NCBI GenBank assembly: GCA_002312935.1
Contig: DCAT01000022.1
Location: 1 to 32,898, forward strand
DNA: 32,898 nucleotides
Source: Oceanospirillaceae bacterium UBA1126
GTDB taxonomy: Bacteria > Pseudomonadota > Gammaproteobacteria > Pseudomonadales > Balneatricaceae
Direction: 5' to 3'
This document shows, one piece after another, positions 1-7,988 of this stretch. Numbering within the stretch: the stretch's first letter is position 1; the number at the start of each line of letters is the position of its first letter. The notes beneath the pieces are model-generated. The model was not told the DNA's origin, did not search any database, and was given only the letters and a program-made list of their open reading frames with translations. The position numbers were made by a program, and so were the translations under genes.

Positions 1-735
1 GGTGAAAAATATGGTGACCAGGTGCGTGTCATTACCATGGGCACCACCCATAACGAAGCCGGCATAGCTGGGCAGGATGAGCAAATATTTTCTCTCGAGC
101 TTTGTGGCGGTACCCATGTTGACCGTACAGGCGATATCGGCGCTTTTGTGGTTACTTCAGAAGCTGGCGTGGCTGCAGGAGTAAGGCGAGTGGAAGCTCT
201 AACTGGAGCAGCAGCGAGTGGGTGGTTAGCAAATACGGGCCACACACTTTTAGCAGTTTCTGGCCTCGTTAAAGCAAGTAGGGAGCAGGTTACTGACAAA
301 GTGCAGGCCTTAATTGAAAAAAATCGCCTGCTAGAGCGTGAACTCGACCAGCTAAAAGCTAAAATGGCAGCATCACAAGGTGCTAATCTCATCTCACAAG
401 CGCAAGACATTAATGGCGTTAAAGTACTCATTAGTCAGCTTGAGGGGGTTGAACCTAAGTCGTTACGTGACGCCATAGGCCAATTAAGCAGCGCATTAGG
501 TTCTGGCGTGGTGATGCTAGCAGTTACACAAGGTGACAAAGCCAGCATTGTAGCCAGCGTAACACCAGACCTTACAAGTAAAGTAAAAGCCGGTGATCTC
601 ATTCGTCATACAGCGTCTAACATGTCTGGCAAAGGTGGCGGTCGCCCTGATATGGCACAAGGTGGTGGTCAAGCAGATCAACTCCCGTTGGCTTTAGAAA
701 GTGCTCAGGCTTGGTTGCAAGGCGTTCTAGCCTAG
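1..735 (+). CDS. alaS: Alanyl-tRNA synthetase, C-terminal part (5' end outside window)
   Basis: The reading frame is open from base 1, so this is the last 244 residues of a protein of about 870. It charges tRNA-Ala in the cytoplasm. The visible part starts in the editing domain: the CGGTHVDRTGDIG motif supplies the Cys of the zinc-binding editing site. A short coiled-coil-like stretch (IEKNRLLERELDQLKAKM) follows, then the DHHA1/C-Ala domain with the glycine-rich GKGGGRPDMAQGGG signature, which together exclude other synthetases. The stop is 68 bases before lysC. The order alaS-lysC-csrA is the same as in Pseudomonas. Only the truncation at the window edge is unusual. Confidence 0.97.
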   Translation, partial: GEKYGDQVRVITMGTTHNEAGIAGQDEQIFSLELCGGTHVDRTGDIGAFVVTSEAGVAAGVRRVEALTGAAASGWLANTGHTLLAVSGLVKASREQVTDKVQALIEKNRLLERELDQLKAKMAASQGANLISQAQDINGVKVLISQLEGVEPKSLRDAIGQLSSALGSGVVMLAVTQGDKASIVASVTPDLTSKVKAGDLIRHTASNMSGKGGGRPDMAQGGGQADQLPLALESAQAWLQGVLA

Positions 736-803
736 CTTAAGGTTGGTACGCTTAAATACAAGGTAAAGCAGCAAACGATTTAGAATGCGATTAAGGAATG
801 AAG

Positions 804-2039
804 ATGGCGTTGTATGTACAAAAATTTGGTGGAACTTCTGTCGGTTCAGTAGAGCGTATCCAGCAAGTAGCAGATAAAGTAAAAGGCTTTCGAGATAAAG
901 GTCATGATATTGTGGTCGTTGTATCTGCGATGAGCGGAGAGACTAATCGTTTGATCCAGATGGCCAATGAGTTACAAGATAGACCACTACCTCGTGAAAT
1001 GGATGTTCTTGTCTCTACTGGCGAACAGGTCACTATTGCCCTGCTGTGTATGGCGTTAGCAGCAAAGGACTGTCCCGCGCGATCGTATACCGGCACTCAG
1101 GTAAAAATTCAAACAGATTCCTCGCACACTAAAGCCCGTATTCAAAACATTGACGTAGAGAATATGCGTAACGACCTGAATGAGGGTCGTGTGGTTGTGG
1201 TCGCAGGGTTCCAAGGCGTTGATGACCAGGGCAACATTACAACGCTAGGGCGAGGTGGTTCAGACACTACTGGCGTAGCCCTTGCAGCTGCTTTAAAGGC
1301 TGATGAGTGTCAAATATATACAGATGTCGATGGTGTTTATACTACAGACCCAAGGGTGGTAGATAACGCCAGGCGTCTCACAGAAATTACCTTTGAAGAA
1401 ATGCTGGAAATGGCTAGTTTGGGTTCAAAGGTTTTACAAATACGAGCCGTAGAATTTGCTGGCAAATACAATGTTCCGCTTCGCGTGCTGCATAGTTTCC
1501 AAGAAGGCCCAGGAACACTGATTACAACTGAGAGTGAAAATACCATGGAACAACCTGTTATTTCTGGCATCGCCTTTAACCGTGATGAGGCTAAGCTTAC
1601 TGTTACTGGAGTGCCTGACGTCCCTGGAGTGGCGTCTAAAATTTTGGGCCCTATAAGCGATGCCAATGTAGAAGTGGACATGATCTTGCAAAACGTGAGC
1701 GCTGAAGGCCTGACAGATTTCACCTTCACTGTTCATCGGAACGATTATGACTTAGCACTGACTACACTAAAAGGCATCGCCCAAAGCCTTAATGCAACAG
1801 GTGCCATTGGTAGTGAGAAAATTGCCAAGGTCTCAATTGTGGGGGTAGGTATGCGCTCTCATGCAGGTGTAGCCAGCCGTATGTTTGAAAGTTTAGCTAG
1901 AGAAAATATTAATATCCAAATGATATCTACGTCAGAAATTAAGGTGTCTGTGGTTATTGATGAAAAATATTTAGAATTAGCTGTGCGGGCCTTACATTCA
2001 ACTTTTGAAATGGATAAGCCGCAAAGTCTTGAAGAATAA
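804..2039 (+). CDS. lysC: Aspartate kinase
   Basis: Phosphorylates aspartate, the first step to lysine, threonine, methionine and diaminopimelate. The N-terminal amino-acid kinase domain shows KFGGTSVGS near residue 6, then GRGGSDTTGVALAAAL and YTDVDGVYTTDPR. Two C-terminal ACT domains (about residues 265-411) point to feedback inhibition by end-product amino acids. I use the ATG at 804 (411 residues): AAGGA at 793-797 is 6 bases upstream, whereas the ATG at 798 would touch it, and family members start MALxVQKFGG. It stands alone between alaS and csrA. No lysine riboswitch is visible: the upstream gap is only 68 bases and holds no conserved structure I can recognise. Confidence 0.96.
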   Translation: MALYVQKFGGTSVGSVERIQQVADKVKGFRDKGHDIVVVVSAMSGETNRLIQMANELQDRPLPREMDVLVSTGEQVTIALLCMALAAKDCPARSYTGTQVKIQTDSSHTKARIQNIDVENMRNDLNEGRVVVVAGFQGVDDQGNITTLGRGGSDTTGVALAAALKADECQIYTDVDGVYTTDPRVVDNARRLTEITFEEMLEMASLGSKVLQIRAVEFAGKYNVPLRVLHSFQEGPGTLITTESENTMEQPVISGIAFNRDEAKLTVTGVPDVPGVASKILGPISDANVEVDMILQNVSAEGLTDFTFTVHRNDYDLALTTLKGIAQSLNATGAIGSEKIAKVSIVGVGMRSHAGVASRMFESLARENINIQMISTSEIKVSVVIDEKYLELAVRALHSTFEMDKPQSLEE

Positions 2040-2071
2040 TATGTTTACATCTATCATCACAGGGTAAGTGG

Positions 2072-2190
2072 AACACTAGTGTTGACTAGGGTTTTATTTA
2101 CATCGCTAGAAAGCAAGTTGTGTAGGAATAATAAAGGTGTTCGGAAATCAGCTGCGGTTGGTTTATCGGCCCGAAAAATGGAGCTTTGAT
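2072..2190 (+). promoter_or_regulatory. csrA leader with operator-like palindrome and GGA motifs
   Basis: A perfect 12-bp palindrome, AACACT/AGTGTT, lies at 2072-2083 and overlaps a TTGACT that could act as a -35 box (2082-2087), though I see no good -10 at the right distance. Three GGA triplets follow at 2125-2127, 2143-2145 and 2180-2182; the last is part of the csrA Shine-Dalgarno (GGAG, 2180-2183). CsrA binds GGA in leaders and represses its own translation in E. coli, so the layout fits autoregulation; that is inference. Confidence 0.4.
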
Positions 2191-2388
2191 ATGCTGATTT
2201 TAACTCGACGTGTTGGTGAAACACTGATGGTTGGTGATGAAGTTACGGTCACCGTGCTAGGTGTAAAAGGTAATCAAGTGCGTATTGGTGTAAACGCCCC
2301 ACGGGATGTTGCAGTTCATCGTGAAGAGATCTACCAACGCATTCAAGATGAAAAAACCTCACCTGAGCAACCCACTGAAGACGAGTAG
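2191..2388 (+). CDS. csrA: Carbon storage regulator CsrA/RsmA
   Basis: Small homodimeric RNA-binding protein that blocks or stabilises mRNAs by binding GGA motifs and governs carbon flow, motility and biofilm switches. The sequence starts MLILTRRVGETLMVGDEV, continues VTVLGVKGNQVRIGVNAP, and has the conserved VHREEIYQRI helix, with a short acidic tail. At 65 residues it is of normal family length. The ATG at 2191 is chosen because GGAG lies 7 bases upstream and the protein then starts as in all relatives; the frame is open further upstream but that extension has no resemblance to CsrA. It ends 5 bases from the convergent comF, with no terminator between them. Confidence 0.97.
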   Translation: MLILTRRVGETLMVGDEVTVTVLGVKGNQVRIGVNAPRDVAVHREEIYQRIQDEKTSPEQPTEDE

Positions 2389-2393
2389 TGTTG

Positions 2394-3149
2394 TTACCAA
2401 TCAAGCAAGACATTAGGTGGTTGCGCTCTGGCAACACACCAAATTTGAATGTCTAAGGGGCCGCCCCAAGCGGTGATCAATTTTTTGCTTAACGCTTGGA
2501 CCGTGGCCCCGGTTGTCATAACATCATCAATAATAGCGATACTATTGATCCTCTGGTCCACCTCTGCCGGGGCTATATTAAAAACCCCTTCCATTTGCGC
2601 TATCCGTTGTTGACGACTCTGCCCTTGTTGGGGTGAGTGATACACTGCACGGTGGCATAATCGTGTATTGATCTTTAAATCCAATGAATGGCTAATTCCC
2701 ATTGCAATAACCTGTGCTTGGTTGAACCCCCTTTGTCTCAACCTTTGTTTATGCAGTGGCACTGGGATGACGAGCTGAGGCATGATAATTTGGCCTTGTG
2801 TTATTTTTGTAAACAGAGTTTGGCTAAGGCATGATGTTAATAAACGACCAGCAGCAAGGTTATGTTGATGTTTGAATTGGTTAACTAAACCGCTGATAGG
2901 TACCAGGTAATTAAACGCACACACCGTTCTAGTATAAGGAGGCGGTTGTTGCAAGCAGGTGGTACACATTTGATCTCCATCTAGACCCATGATCCCCGCA
3001 TGTTCAGCGCATAGACTGCAACCTTGCTTGCTCCATGGTAGATCAATTAGGCATTGGGCACATAGGTTGTCTTGTTGGTGGGGGTGTGACCCACAAAGCA
3101 TGCAGGGTGGTTGAAAAGCGAGTTTTATCTGGTTAATTATTGACCACAT
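2394..3149 (-). CDS. comF: ComF family phosphoribosyltransferase-like protein
   Basis: ComF proteins act in DNA uptake during natural transformation; the biochemical role is not settled. The 251-residue protein has a Cys-rich N-terminal zinc-ribbon region (PCMLCG, LCAQC, GCSLC, CTTC within the first 75 residues) and a C-terminal type I phosphoribosyltransferase fold ending in the PRPP loop IAIIDDVMTTGAT. The minus-strand start ATG at 3147-3149 has AGAGG 5 bases upstream. It is divergent from bioB, as in many gammaproteobacteria, and its start codon and ribosome site lie inside the predicted BirA operator. Together with the pilin genes at the window end this suggests possible competence, but no other com genes are present. 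Confidence 0.9.
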   Translation of the reverse strand: MWSIINQIKLAFQPPCMLCGSHPHQQDNLCAQCLIDLPWSKQGCSLCAEHAGIMGLDGDQMCTTCLQQPPPYTRTVCAFNYLVPISGLVNQFKHQHNLAAGRLLTSCLSQTLFTKITQGQIIMPQLVIPVPLHKQRLRQRGFNQAQVIAMGISHSLDLKINTRLCHRAVYHSPQQGQSRQQRIAQMEGVFNIAPAEVDQRINSIAIIDDVMTTGATVQALSKKLITAWGGPLDIQIWCVARAQPPNVLLDW

Positions 3150-3179
3150 GTAAACCTCTACGGGTTAATTGGTTGACTA
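3148..3179. promoter_or_regulatory. Predicted BirA operator for the biotin operon
   Basis: Half-sites ATGTAAACC (3148-3156) and GGTTGACTA (3171-3179), separated by 14 bases, match the BirA consensus TTGTAAACC / GGTTTACAA at 8 of 9 and 7 of 9 positions. Known BirA operators use this palindrome with about 14-16 bases between the halves. The right half overlaps the bioB -35 box, and the left half overlaps the comF start. Binding by biotinoyl-AMP-loaded BirA would block bioB transcription. The match is seen; regulation is inferred. Confidence 0.7.
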
Positions 3180-3200
3180 AAATTACCTAGCTTTTAATAT
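3173..3200 (+). promoter_or_regulatory. Putative bioB promoter
   Basis: TTGACT (3173-3178, 5 of 6 to consensus) and TAATAT (3195-3200, 4 of 6) are separated by 16 bases. Transcription would begin near 3207, about 23 bases before bioB. The -35 lies within the right half of the BirA-like palindrome. Confidence 0.5.
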
Positions 3201-3229
3201 GCTTGCTGACCTTCTAAGCTGGAAATGCC

Positions 3230-4333
3230 ATGACATCAACTGCTACTGCAACCTTTTCTATGAACACAGACCCTAAGTTTAGTCCAATGCTTGACAATGG
3301 TCAGAGGCATAATTGGGGTGTTAATGAAATTACTCAGCTATTCGCCTTGCCGCTAAATGATCTTCTGTTTAAGGCGCAAACGATCCATCGTGCCTATTTT
3401 GATCCCAATGAGGTGCAGGTAAGTACATTGCTTTCTATAAAAACAGGCGCCTGCCCTGAAGACTGCAAGTACTGCCCGCAAAGTGTTCACAACGATACGG
3501 GTTTAGAAGTTGAACGATTAATGAAGGTAAAAGAAGTAATTGAAGAGGCTGTTGCGGCTAAAGCGACAGGTGCCACTCGTTTCTGTATGGGCGCTGCGTG
3601 GAAAAATCCTCGGGCTAAAGATATGCCTTACGTATTGGAGATGGTGAAAGAAGTAAAAGCTATGGGTCTTGAGACCTGCATGACTTTAGGTATGCTAGCT
3701 CCAGATCAAGCACAAAAACTGGCAGATGCAGGGTTAGATTACTACAACCATAACCTTGATACGTCACCAGAGTTCTATGGTTCCATAATCACGACTAGAA
3801 CCTACCAAGATCGCCTAAATACCTTAAGCAATGTGCGTGATGTGGGTATGAAAGTCTGTGCTGGTGGTATTGTTGGTATGGGTGAGAATTTGCGAGACCG
3901 TGTGGGCCTGCTGCAACAGCTGGTTAATATGCCACAACACCCAGAAAGTGTCCCTATTAATATGCTGGTAAAAGTTGAGGGCACTCCCCTTGACCAAGTT
4001 GAAGACCTTGAGCCGTTTGACTTTATCCGCACCATAGCCGTAGCTCGCATATTAATGCCGCAATCTCATGTGCGATTGTCTGCGGGTCGGGAACAAATGA
4101 ATGAGCAAATGCAGGCCATGTGTTTCTTTGCTGGGGCCAATTCAATTTTTTATGGAGAGCGCCTGCTCACTACAGACAACCCAGCTGCAGAACAAGACAG
4201 AGCATTGTTTGTCAAGTTGGGCATTCGCCCAGAAAAACGTCAAGACGTGTCTGACGAAGCCCACCGAGGTGTCATTGAACAGGCTATTGAAAATGCCAAG
4301 CCGGAGCAAATGTTTGTTGATGCTAGTCTCTAA
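3230..4333 (+). CDS. bioB: Biotin synthase
   Basis: Radical SAM enzyme that inserts sulfur into dethiobiotin, the last step of biotin synthesis. The 4Fe-4S motif CxxxCxxC is at residues 75-82 (C75, C79, C82). Further family blocks are YYNHNLDTSPEFY, CAGGIVGMGE and the Arg-containing RLSAGRE segment near the second cluster. Length 367 is slightly more than the E. coli protein because of an N-terminal extension. ATG 3230 is used, with GGA 6 bases upstream; an in-frame ATG at 3260 is possible. Its stop overlaps the bioF start (TAATG), so it begins a translationally coupled bioBFHCD operon. Confidence 0.97.
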   Translation: MTSTATATFSMNTDPKFSPMLDNGQRHNWGVNEITQLFALPLNDLLFKAQTIHRAYFDPNEVQVSTLLSIKTGACPEDCKYCPQSVHNDTGLEVERLMKVKEVIEEAVAAKATGATRFCMGAAWKNPRAKDMPYVLEMVKEVKAMGLETCMTLGMLAPDQAQKLADAGLDYYNHNLDTSPEFYGSIITTRTYQDRLNTLSNVRDVGMKVCAGGIVGMGENLRDRVGLLQQLVNMPQHPESVPINMLVKVEGTPLDQVEDLEPFDFIRTIAVARILMPQSHVRLSAGREQMNEQMQAMCFFAGANSIFYGERLLTTDNPAAEQDRALFVKLGIRPEKRQDVSDEAHRGVIEQAIENAKPEQMFVDASL

Positions 4334-5523
4334 TGCACAATTTAGAACACACTTTAGGTGCTGATCTTAATCAGCGAAGGCTCGATCACCTTTACCGCAA
4401 CCGACTTTTACATAGGGGGCCACAAACCCCAGAACTGAATATAAATGGTCAAGCGCTGTTAGCGTTTTGTAGTAATGATTACTTAGGTTTAGCCAATCAT
4501 CCCCAACTTATTAGTGACGCTCAAAAAGCGTGTGCAGATTATGGCGTTGGTGCTGGAGCATCCCACCTTGTGGTGGGGCATACAGATCTTCATCATCAGC
4601 TAGAAGAAGTGTTAGCTGAAGTCACCCAACGGCCCAGAGCGTTGTTATTTTCTAGTGGGTATATGGCTAATATGGGGGTGATGAATAGCCTTTTAGATCG
4701 TCAAGATGCAGTCTATCAAGATCGTCTGAATCATGCGTCACTGCTGGACGGTGGGCTGCTTAGCTCCGCCAAATTTCAGCGGTATCGACACAATGATATG
4801 CATGATTTAGCGCGTCAGTTAACTAATACCGAAGCCAGACGGCATTTGGTTGCCACCGATGCCGTATTTAGTATGGACGGTGACAGTGCATTGTTGAAAC
4901 CCCTGAGCCAGCTCTGTAATAAGCAGCAAGCATGGTTGATGATTGATGATGCCCATGGTTTTGGAGTGCTTGGGCCTAATGGCGGTGGCAGTGCACTCGC
5001 ACAAGACTTGACTACGGCCGAATGCCCGATTTATATGGCCACACTTGGCAAGGCTTTAGGCAGCTATGGCGCTTTTGTAGCCGGTAGTGATGCCTTGGTC
5101 GAAAGCCTAATCCAGTTCTCCCGCAATTATATTTATACCACTGCCCTGCCGCCAGCCATTGCTGCTGCAAGCCTCGCTGCTGTGCAACTGTTAAAGGATG
5201 AGGCTTGGCGGCAACAACACCTCAATCACCTTATTAGTTTATTTAAGCAGCAGGCTAAAAGCTTAGGTTTACCCTTAATGCCAAGTGATACTGCAATCCA
5301 GCCACTTATGGTGGGTTCGTCAGAGGGAGCGCTTCAGTTGAGTGAACTGCTCAAAGAAAAGGGGCTTTTGGTCACGGCTATACGCCCTCCAACGGTGCCA
5401 AAAGGCACTGCCCGGTTAAGGATTACATTGTCTGCCGCGCACACTGAAAGTCATCTCCATCAGTTACTGCAGGCACTGGCTCAGTTGCAACAGCAAGGCT
5501 TATTAGCCTCGGCAGAGGGTTAA
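4333..5523 (+). CDS. bioF: 8-amino-7-oxononanoate synthase
   Basis: PLP enzyme that condenses pimeloyl-ACP (or -CoA) with L-alanine to give 8-amino-7-oxononanoate. Class II aminotransferase fold: CSNDYLGL near residue 46, SGYMAN, VFSMDGDSALL, DDAHGFGVLG, and the Schiff-base lysine K240 in TLGKALGSYGAF. At 396 residues it has the usual length. The ATG shares a base with the bioB stop, and the stop directly abuts the GTG of the next gene, showing tight coupling. Nothing is unusual. Confidence 0.97.
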   Translation: MHNLEHTLGADLNQRRLDHLYRNRLLHRGPQTPELNINGQALLAFCSNDYLGLANHPQLISDAQKACADYGVGAGASHLVVGHTDLHHQLEEVLAEVTQRPRALLFSSGYMANMGVMNSLLDRQDAVYQDRLNHASLLDGGLLSSAKFQRYRHNDMHDLARQLTNTEARRHLVATDAVFSMDGDSALLKPLSQLCNKQQAWLMIDDAHGFGVLGPNGGGSALAQDLTTAECPIYMATLGKALGSYGAFVAGSDALVESLIQFSRNYIYTTALPPAIAAASLAAVQLLKDEAWRQQHLNHLISLFKQQAKSLGLPLMPSDTAIQPLMVGSSEGALQLSELLKEKGLLVTAIRPPTVPKGTARLRITLSAAHTESHLHQLLQALAQLQQQGLLASAEG

Positions 5524-6309
5524 GTGCTTTTTCCAGAAGGGGCTGTTGTCCAAGTGCAACCAGATACGCACAAGCCCGCTTTGGTATTACTGCATGGCTG
5601 GGGCTATGATAATAATTGTTGGCCTGAATACTTGCTGGAGCAGTTGAAATCTAGTTACAACCTCATTCTGTTAGATTTACCAGGGCATGGGCAAGATACC
5701 TATGTTGCAGATCAACGTAATACATTAGAACAACTAGACCAGTGGATAGTCTCCACCAAACGGGTTCTTCCCTTCCAGTATACTTTAATGGCTTGGTCCT
5801 TGGGTGCTCAGATAGCCATTCGTATGGCTCATAATGACCGTCGTATAAAGCGCTTAATACTGATGGCTGTGAACCCTAAGTTCATTACTGGTGATGGCTG
5901 GCCAGCAGCAATGGTGCCCGAAATGCTGCTTCAGTTTATGCACGGTTATCAGGCACTGGCTACTAAAACGTTGCGCCGTTTTGCCAGTTTGCAGGCACAA
6001 GGTTCAGTAAATCCAAAGGTGTTGGCAGCACGAATAATCCAACTCATGCCAGTGCAAACTCAAAAAGCCTTTGGCCTTAGCTTATTGCAAGTATTAGACG
6101 AGCGCACACACCTTTGCCAACTTTGGCAGCCCTGTTACCTTGAGCTGGCTAAAAATGATGAGTTGGTCCCCTGTAAATGGGTTGATGAGTTACAACTGCC
6201 CAACAATGTGCAGGTTAATTATGTTGAAGGTGGCCACTGTTACTTACTAGAACAACAGAGCATTAGTAGAAAAATGGCCAAATTTATGTATTCTGGGGTG
6301 GCTAGGTGA
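5524..6309 (+). CDS. bioH: Pimeloyl-ACP methyl ester carboxylesterase
   Basis: Alpha/beta hydrolase that removes the methyl ester from pimeloyl-ACP, releasing the substrate of BioF. The 261-residue protein shows LLHGWGYD (oxyanion region, about residue 22), DLPGHG, nucleophile S92 in AWSLGA, D212 in LAKNDELVP and H238 in EGGHCYL, a complete triad. The nucleophile elbow reads AWSLG, with Ala in the first Gly position. A GTG start immediately follows the bioF stop, and the end overlaps bioC by 4 bases (GTGA). The place between bioF and bioC is the Pseudomonas arrangement and makes BioH more likely than a general esterase. Confidence 0.9.
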   Translation: MLFPEGAVVQVQPDTHKPALVLLHGWGYDNNCWPEYLLEQLKSSYNLILLDLPGHGQDTYVADQRNTLEQLDQWIVSTKRVLPFQYTLMAWSLGAQIAIRMAHNDRRIKRLILMAVNPKFITGDGWPAAMVPEMLLQFMHGYQALATKTLRRFASLQAQGSVNPKVLAARIIQLMPVQTQKAFGLSLLQVLDERTHLCQLWQPCYLELAKNDELVPCKWVDELQLPNNVQVNYVEGGHCYLLEQQSISRKMAKFMYSGVAR

Positions 6310-7124
6310 ACCCGAATTCAAACTTTTTACCTAGTGTGCAACAAGTGGCGCAAGCCTTTAACCAAGCGGCAAAAACCTATGACCAAGTTGCAGGCTTGCA
6401 ACGCATTGCTGCAGACCGGCTATTGAATAAGGGGGTCGATCTTCATCGAGGTAGGGTGCTCGATATTGGCAGTGGCACAGGTTATGTGAGTGCTCAGTTA
6501 GCAGGAATTAATTTGGTTACTGCAGTAACGGGATTAGATATCGCCGAAGGCATGCTAGCCTATGCCCGGTCGCGTCACCGCAGCAGTAAGTTAAGCTGGC
6601 AACTCGGTGATGCACAAAAAATACCACATGTTTTGTTAAATAGTGCCCAGCATTATAATTTAGTAATCTCGTCTTTAGCCATCCAGTGGTGTAAAAACCT
6701 TGATGCCGTTTTTGCTGGTGTAGCCCATTGCCTTGCAGAAGATGGTGCTTTCCATTGTGCTACCCTGGGCCCAAAAACCTTGCATCAACTTAAATGGGCT
6801 TGGGCCCAAGTAGATGATTACCAACACGTTAATGAATTCGTTGCGCTAGACACTCTGAGAGATACACTTGAAAACCATTTTGTAGAAGTAGACATTGTAT
6901 GTGAAACTATTGAGCTCAAATATCAGTCAGTGCAGCAGCTTACGCAGGATTTGAAGCAGTTAGGTGCCAGTAATCACAACGCTCAGGCAGCGCAAGGACT
7001 AATGGGAGTAGGGCGTTTACGCAAAATGGTGCAGGCCTACGAATCCTTGCGTGATGACGAGGGTCAATTGCCAGTCAGCTATGAGGTTTACTATATAAAG
7101 GCTAAAACTAGGGCAGCGATATGA
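6306..7124 (+). CDS. bioC: Malonyl-ACP O-methyltransferase
   Basis: SAM-dependent methyltransferase that caps malonyl-ACP so that it can enter fatty acid elongation and become pimeloyl-ACP methyl ester. The glycine-rich SAM motif VLDIGSGTGY is at residues 51-60, and the N-terminal AFNQAAKTYDQVAGLQ is characteristic of BioC. The domain continues with LGDAQKIP and LVISSLAIQWC. Length is 272, a little above E. coli BioC. It begins with GTG overlapping the bioH stop and ends overlapping bioD (ATGA). Confidence 0.93.
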   Translation: MNPNSNFLPSVQQVAQAFNQAAKTYDQVAGLQRIAADRLLNKGVDLHRGRVLDIGSGTGYVSAQLAGINLVTAVTGLDIAEGMLAYARSRHRSSKLSWQLGDAQKIPHVLLNSAQHYNLVISSLAIQWCKNLDAVFAGVAHCLAEDGAFHCATLGPKTLHQLKWAWAQVDDYQHVNEFVALDTLRDTLENHFVEVDIVCETIELKYQSVQQLTQDLKQLGASNHNAQAAQGLMGVGRLRKMVQAYESLRDDEGQLPVSYEVYYIKAKTRAAI

Positions 7125-7828
7125 CGCAGATCAAAAAACGGTACTTTATAGCAGGCACAGACACTGATGCTGGAAAAACCATGGTGGCTTGTGCTTTGTT
7201 AGCTAAAGCCAAAAATCAGGGCTTGAGTACTGCAGCTGTTAAGCCTGTGGCAGCTGGATGTATTGAGACCAAAGAGGGTTTAAGAAATGACGATGCGGAG
7301 CAATTGTTAGCTCAGTGCACCATGCCCTTGTACTATGAACAAGTTAATCCAGTAGCCTTTTTAGCCCCTATTGCGCCTCATATTGCTGCTCACAAACAGG
7401 GCCAGAGAATGCAGGTGGATCGCCTGACTGGGTTTACTAGTGGTGTGCTAATGCAAGGTGCAAACCTTACGCTTGTGGAGGGTGCTGGTGGTTGGCGGGT
7501 GCCAGTGAACGAGCGAGAAACTTTGGCAGACCTTGCGGTAGCCTTAGCGATACCCGTTGTATTAGTCGTAGGTATGCGTTTGGGTTGTATTAACCATACG
7601 CTGTTAACTGTAGAAGCAATTTCTAGAGATGGGTTAAAACTTGCAGGTTGGGTGGCCAACTGTATTGATCCTCAAATGGCCGAATTAGATGCTAATATAA
7701 TGACGCTGCAACATCGGATTCAGGCACCCATGTTAGGTGTGGTGCCAAACCTAGCCAGTATCGAAAAAGCGTCAGCAAGGATGGCAGCTTGCCAAAGCTA
7801 TTTAGACCTTGAAATGCTGCTTAACTAA
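7121..7828 (+). CDS. bioD: Dethiobiotin synthetase
   Basis: ATP-dependent carboxylase that closes the ureido ring, turning 7,8-diaminononanoate into dethiobiotin. The P-loop GTDTDAGKT is at residues 12-20, followed by KPVAAGC and the VEGAGGWRVPVN substrate loop. Length 235 is typical. The start overlaps bioC by 4 bases. It is the last gene of the operon; bioA, which makes its substrate, is not in the window and must lie elsewhere, as in Pseudomonas. No hairpin terminator is seen in the 160 bases after it. Confidence 0.96.
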   Translation: MTQIKKRYFIAGTDTDAGKTMVACALLAKAKNQGLSTAAVKPVAAGCIETKEGLRNDDAEQLLAQCTMPLYYEQVNPVAFLAPIAPHIAAHKQGQRMQVDRLTGFTSGVLMQGANLTLVEGAGGWRVPVNERETLADLAVALAIPVVLVVGMRLGCINHTLLTVEAISRDGLKLAGWVANCIDPQMAELDANIMTLQHRIQAPMLGVVPNLASIEKASARMAACQSYLDLEMLLN

Positions 7829-7904
7829 CGTGTTGATGCACCACACGATAGCCTTTTGATTACCTTCTTTAATTCTCTGATTTGATGACTGTAAAGTCTT
7901 AGAA

Positions 7905-7934
7905 TTGACCTAAGGGCATTAAACAAGGTATTTT
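7905..7934 (+). promoter_or_regulatory. Putative acyl-CoA dehydrogenase promoter
   Basis: TTGACC (7905-7910, 5 of 6) and TATTTT (7929-7934, 4 of 6) are 18 bases apart. The -10 runs into the PsrA-like palindrome, so a bound repressor would cover it. The start codon lies about 55 bases downstream. Confidence 0.4.
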
Positions 7935-7953
7935 TCAAACAAGTGTTTGAAAA
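7932..7953. promoter_or_regulatory. Predicted PsrA operator
   Basis: A perfect 10-bp inverted repeat, TTTTCAAACA and TGTTTGAAAA, with a 2-base centre. It contains CAAAC-N4-GTTTG, which fits the PsrA motif (G/C)AAAC-N2-4-GTTT(G/C) described in Pseudomonas. PsrA is a TetR-type repressor released by long-chain fatty acids that controls beta-oxidation genes. The position just upstream of an acyl-CoA dehydrogenase strengthens the call. psrA itself is not in the window. Confidence 0.72.
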
Positions 7954-7988
7954 TAAATACGTTCACGCTAAAAATCAACGGAGTCATC

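Noticed and set aside
736..803. Lysine riboswitch before lysC
   Set aside because: The gap is 68 bases, too short for that element, and shows no matching structure.
1337..1729. Long minus-strand open frame within lysC
   Set aside because: It lies wholly opposite a well-conserved gene and has no recognisable protein features.
7947..7988. Longer acyl-CoA dehydrogenase start at TTG 7947
   Set aside because: It lies within the operator palindrome and has no ribosome site, while ATG 7989 has GGAG and the family N-terminus.
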